Positions 62,763 through 64,000 of a DNA stretch of 64,000 bases are shown piece after piece (the first letter of the stretch is position 1; the number at the start of each line of letters is the position of its first letter). Origin of the DNA: G963674665 sp964609625 (GTDB lineage: Bacteria; Desulfobacterota; Desulfovibrionia; Desulfovibrionales; Desulfovibrionaceae); assembly GCA_964609625.1 (NCBI GenBank), contig CAZSRS010000001.1, positions 62,001 to 126,000 on the forward strand, written 5' to 3'. A program made the translations under genes and the position numbers. The notes below the pieces were generated by a model. It did no database searches. It was not told the origin of the DNA and saw only the letters and a program-made list of their open reading frames with translations.

Positions 62763-63136
62763 GGTGTCCTCACAAGCCTCGGCATGGGAAAACCGCCCGA
62801 GGGGTTCGCTGATGAGGCGCTGCATGGGACCTTCTGAACACGGGACAGAGCCATGATTGCCCATGCCGTCCCCGTGGTCAAGCCCGCGGCGACGACTGTC
62901 CCGCTCGGCGAGACACTACACCGGTCGGATGGCCTTCCTTCTCGAATCATGCTATGAGTTCCGCGTTTACTCGCCCCACAAACGCGATCCCAAAATGGCC
63001 ATCTATCTCGTTTGATACATCATATCCTACCGCAGTGCCAGATTCGGGCGAAGGAACACCCATGCTCCACCCCTTTCCGAGGAAGGTTAAATGAGCTTCC
63101 AACGCTCCATGTGGTCGCACCAAGCTAAAGATTTCT
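62763..63136. other. Intergenic region, no gene seen
   Basis: About 370 bases between divergent genes. The left part (62763-62960) belongs to the upstream frame of the ASCH-like gene, without domain character; the right part (62960-63130) is AT-richer and may hold promoters. No known site was recognised. Confidence 0.4.
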
Positions 63137-63176
63137 CGTGTCTTGCCGTCTTTGAAGGCGGCATGACACGTGTCAT
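63137..63176 (+). promoter_or_regulatory. Hairpin covering the ribosome site and start codon, overlapping an alternative palindrome
   Basis: CGTGTC-T-TGCCGTC (63137-63150), loop TTTGAA, GGCGGCA-T-GACACG (63157-63170): 13 paired bases with one T-T mismatch and one G-T pair. The likely Shine-Dalgarno GAAGG (63154-63158) is in the loop and upper stem, and the GTG start begins at 63170. An overlapping palindrome ATGACACGTGTCAT (63163-63176) spans the start codon and excludes the first structure. It looks like a translational switch or a DNA operator. Confidence 0.5.
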
Positions 63177-63424
63177 TTAAACCCTGCGTCGGCTGCGGTT
63201 GGTGTTGCCTCTCGGACCAATGCGAAGTATCGCACAGAAAATATGGCTACCGCCCTCGCTGCCCTGACTTGTTCTGGGACGAGGACGCGCAGCGCTACGT
63301 CTGCCTGCTCATGCTCGATCCCGTGGCGGGGGAAACCGCCCGGCGGGAATTGTTCGCGGGGCAGGGCTGCTGCGCTCCCCTGACAACCTGGAGGGAGAAC
63401 GTGCGCAACAGGGACAACGATTGA
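63170..63424 (+). CDS. Small cysteine-rich protein (metal-binding, YkgJ-like character)
   Basis: An 84-residue protein starting with GTG. Cysteines are grouped as CVGCGWCCLSDQCEVSH, RCPDLFWDEDAQRYVCLLM and GQGCCAPL, similar to small iron- or zinc-binding CxxCxxCC proteins. No membrane segments. The start is within a hairpin (63137-63170), which may control translation. It lies 70 bases before the TVP38/DedA-like gene. Exact family uncertain. Confidence 0.65.
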   Translation: MSFKPCVGCGWCCLSDQCEVSHRKYGYRPRCPDLFWDEDAQRYVCLLMLDPVAGETARRELFAGQGCCAPLTTWRENVRNRDND

Positions 63425-63494
63425 CCACATACGCCGACACCCGTCGCAACATGCCCTTCGCACATGACTGCTCATCGTTCCCAACGAGGTCATC

Positions 63495-64000
63495 ATGCCC
63501 CCGCGTTCAGTGAAAAAACTTGCACTCTTTGGCGTTCTGGCCGCTCTTGTGGTATTGTTCTTCTTCTTCGACATGCAACGATACCTCACCCTGGACCAGC
63601 TCAAGGAGCAGGCGGAGCATCTGCGGCAGCTCCATCAACAGTATACCGTCTTGTTCATCGGGTCCTTTTTCCTGCTCTACGTCGCGATAGTGGCGTTGAA
63701 CCTGCCCGGCGCCCTGATACTGACGCTTGGGGGGGCAATGCTGCTCGGGTTTTGGCGCGGTCTGGTGGTGGTGTCCTTTGCCAGCAGCATCGGCGCCACC
63801 CTGGCTTGCATGCTCTCGCGCTATCTGCTGCGAGACTGGGTGCAGAAGACCTTCGGCGATAAACTGGAGCGTGTGAACAAAGGCTTCGAAGCGGAGGGTG
63901 CCTTCTATCTCTTCACCATGCGTCTGATCCCGGCCTTTCCCTTTTTCGTGATCAACTTGGTTATGGGGCTCACCCCCATGGGGCTGCGCACCTTTTTCTG
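63495..64000 (+). CDS. TVP38/TMEM64 (DedA-like) membrane protein, 3' end cut by window
   Basis: The first 168 residues of a membrane protein. Helices: 10-26 (ALFGVLAALVVLFFFFD), 52-75 (VLFIGSFFLLYVAIVALNLPGALI), 76-105 (TLGGAMLLGFWRGLVVVSFASSIGATLACMLSRYLL). The pattern NLPGALILTLGGAMLLGFWRG and F-x-MRLIPAFPFFVINLVMGLTPM is characteristic of SNARE-associated TVP38/TMEM64 family proteins (lipid scramblase-like). CGAGG lies before the ATG. The family is about 230 residues long, so about 60 are missing beyond the right edge. Confidence 0.88.
   Translation, partial: MPPRSVKKLALFGVLAALVVLFFFFDMQRYLTLDQLKEQAEHLRQLHQQYTVLFIGSFFLLYVAIVALNLPGALILTLGGAMLLGFWRGLVVVSFASSIGATLACMLSRYLLRDWVQKTFGDKLERVNKGFEAEGAFYLFTMRLIPAFPFFVINLVMGLTPMGLRTFF

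Overview
The window looks like a chromosomal segment of a GC-rich sulfate-reducing bacterium of the Desulfovibrionales (Desulfobacterota). The basis is dsrM and dsrK preceded by an RsbRD-type gene, a recA-alaS pair, a split and partly fused glutamate synthase carrying extra ferredoxin domains, a MucR zinc-finger regulator, a GAK-system pair (ATP-grasp plus HprK-related kinase), and many signalling genes (CheV, CheW, Hpt, HDOD, GGDEF-EAL, STAS/HATPase). Species cannot be named from sequence alone.

Layout. 1-2953 (minus): start of the dsrMKJOP operon behind an RsbRD-domain gene. 2954-3949: about 1 kb without a convincing gene, with a sigma-54-like site before two paralogous type IV pilin-like genes (3950-4726). 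4849-9320: two polytopic GT-C type glycosyltransferases, a YdjM-like membrane protein and a histidine phosphatase. 9383-16257: mscS, icd, a LOG-family gene, alaS and recA. 16843-28745: PhoH-PIN protein, a zinc-ribbon membrane protein, an anti-sigma/antagonist pair, a solute-binding protein fused to a zinc-less cytidine-deaminase fold, a 1116-residue GGDEF-EAL protein, TetR, a PP-loop tRNA-thiolation-like ATPase and a ModE-like regulator. 29085-34193: three-gene glutamate synthase operon. 34891-46458: mucR, otsA with a tiny membrane peptide upstream, a SUMF1-type protein, chemotaxis/phosphorelay genes and the GAK pair.

46590-58580 is an integrated element of about 12 kb, bounded by a 97-bp direct repeat (two mismatches) made of the 3' part of a tRNA-Lys(CTT) gene plus its terminator. 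The intact tRNA lies at the right end. The element holds a tyrosine integrase, a small wHTH protein, a PD-(D/E)XK-like protein, a TOPRIM/AAA primase-helicase, an excisionase-like protein, small and large terminase subunits, several unknown small genes and two divergently transcribed ribbon-helix-helix-like genes. No capsid, portal or tail gene was recognised. It is best read as a phage satellite (PICI/P4-like in concept) or a strongly reduced prophage, and it is the most novel part of the window. It is rich in ordered short repeats: GGGACA/TGTCCC motifs, three DnaA-box-like repeats, five GTACCGGTAC palindromes at 21/22/43-bp spacing, paired TGGGTAC motifs 11 bp apart, and a 10-bp-period tandem repeat near attR.

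58805-64000 returns to ordinary chromosome: a glycosyltransferase, two SPFH/band-7 proteins, an ASCH-like protein, a small cysteine-rich protein whose start codon sits in a hairpin, and the start of a TVP38/DedA-like membrane protein.
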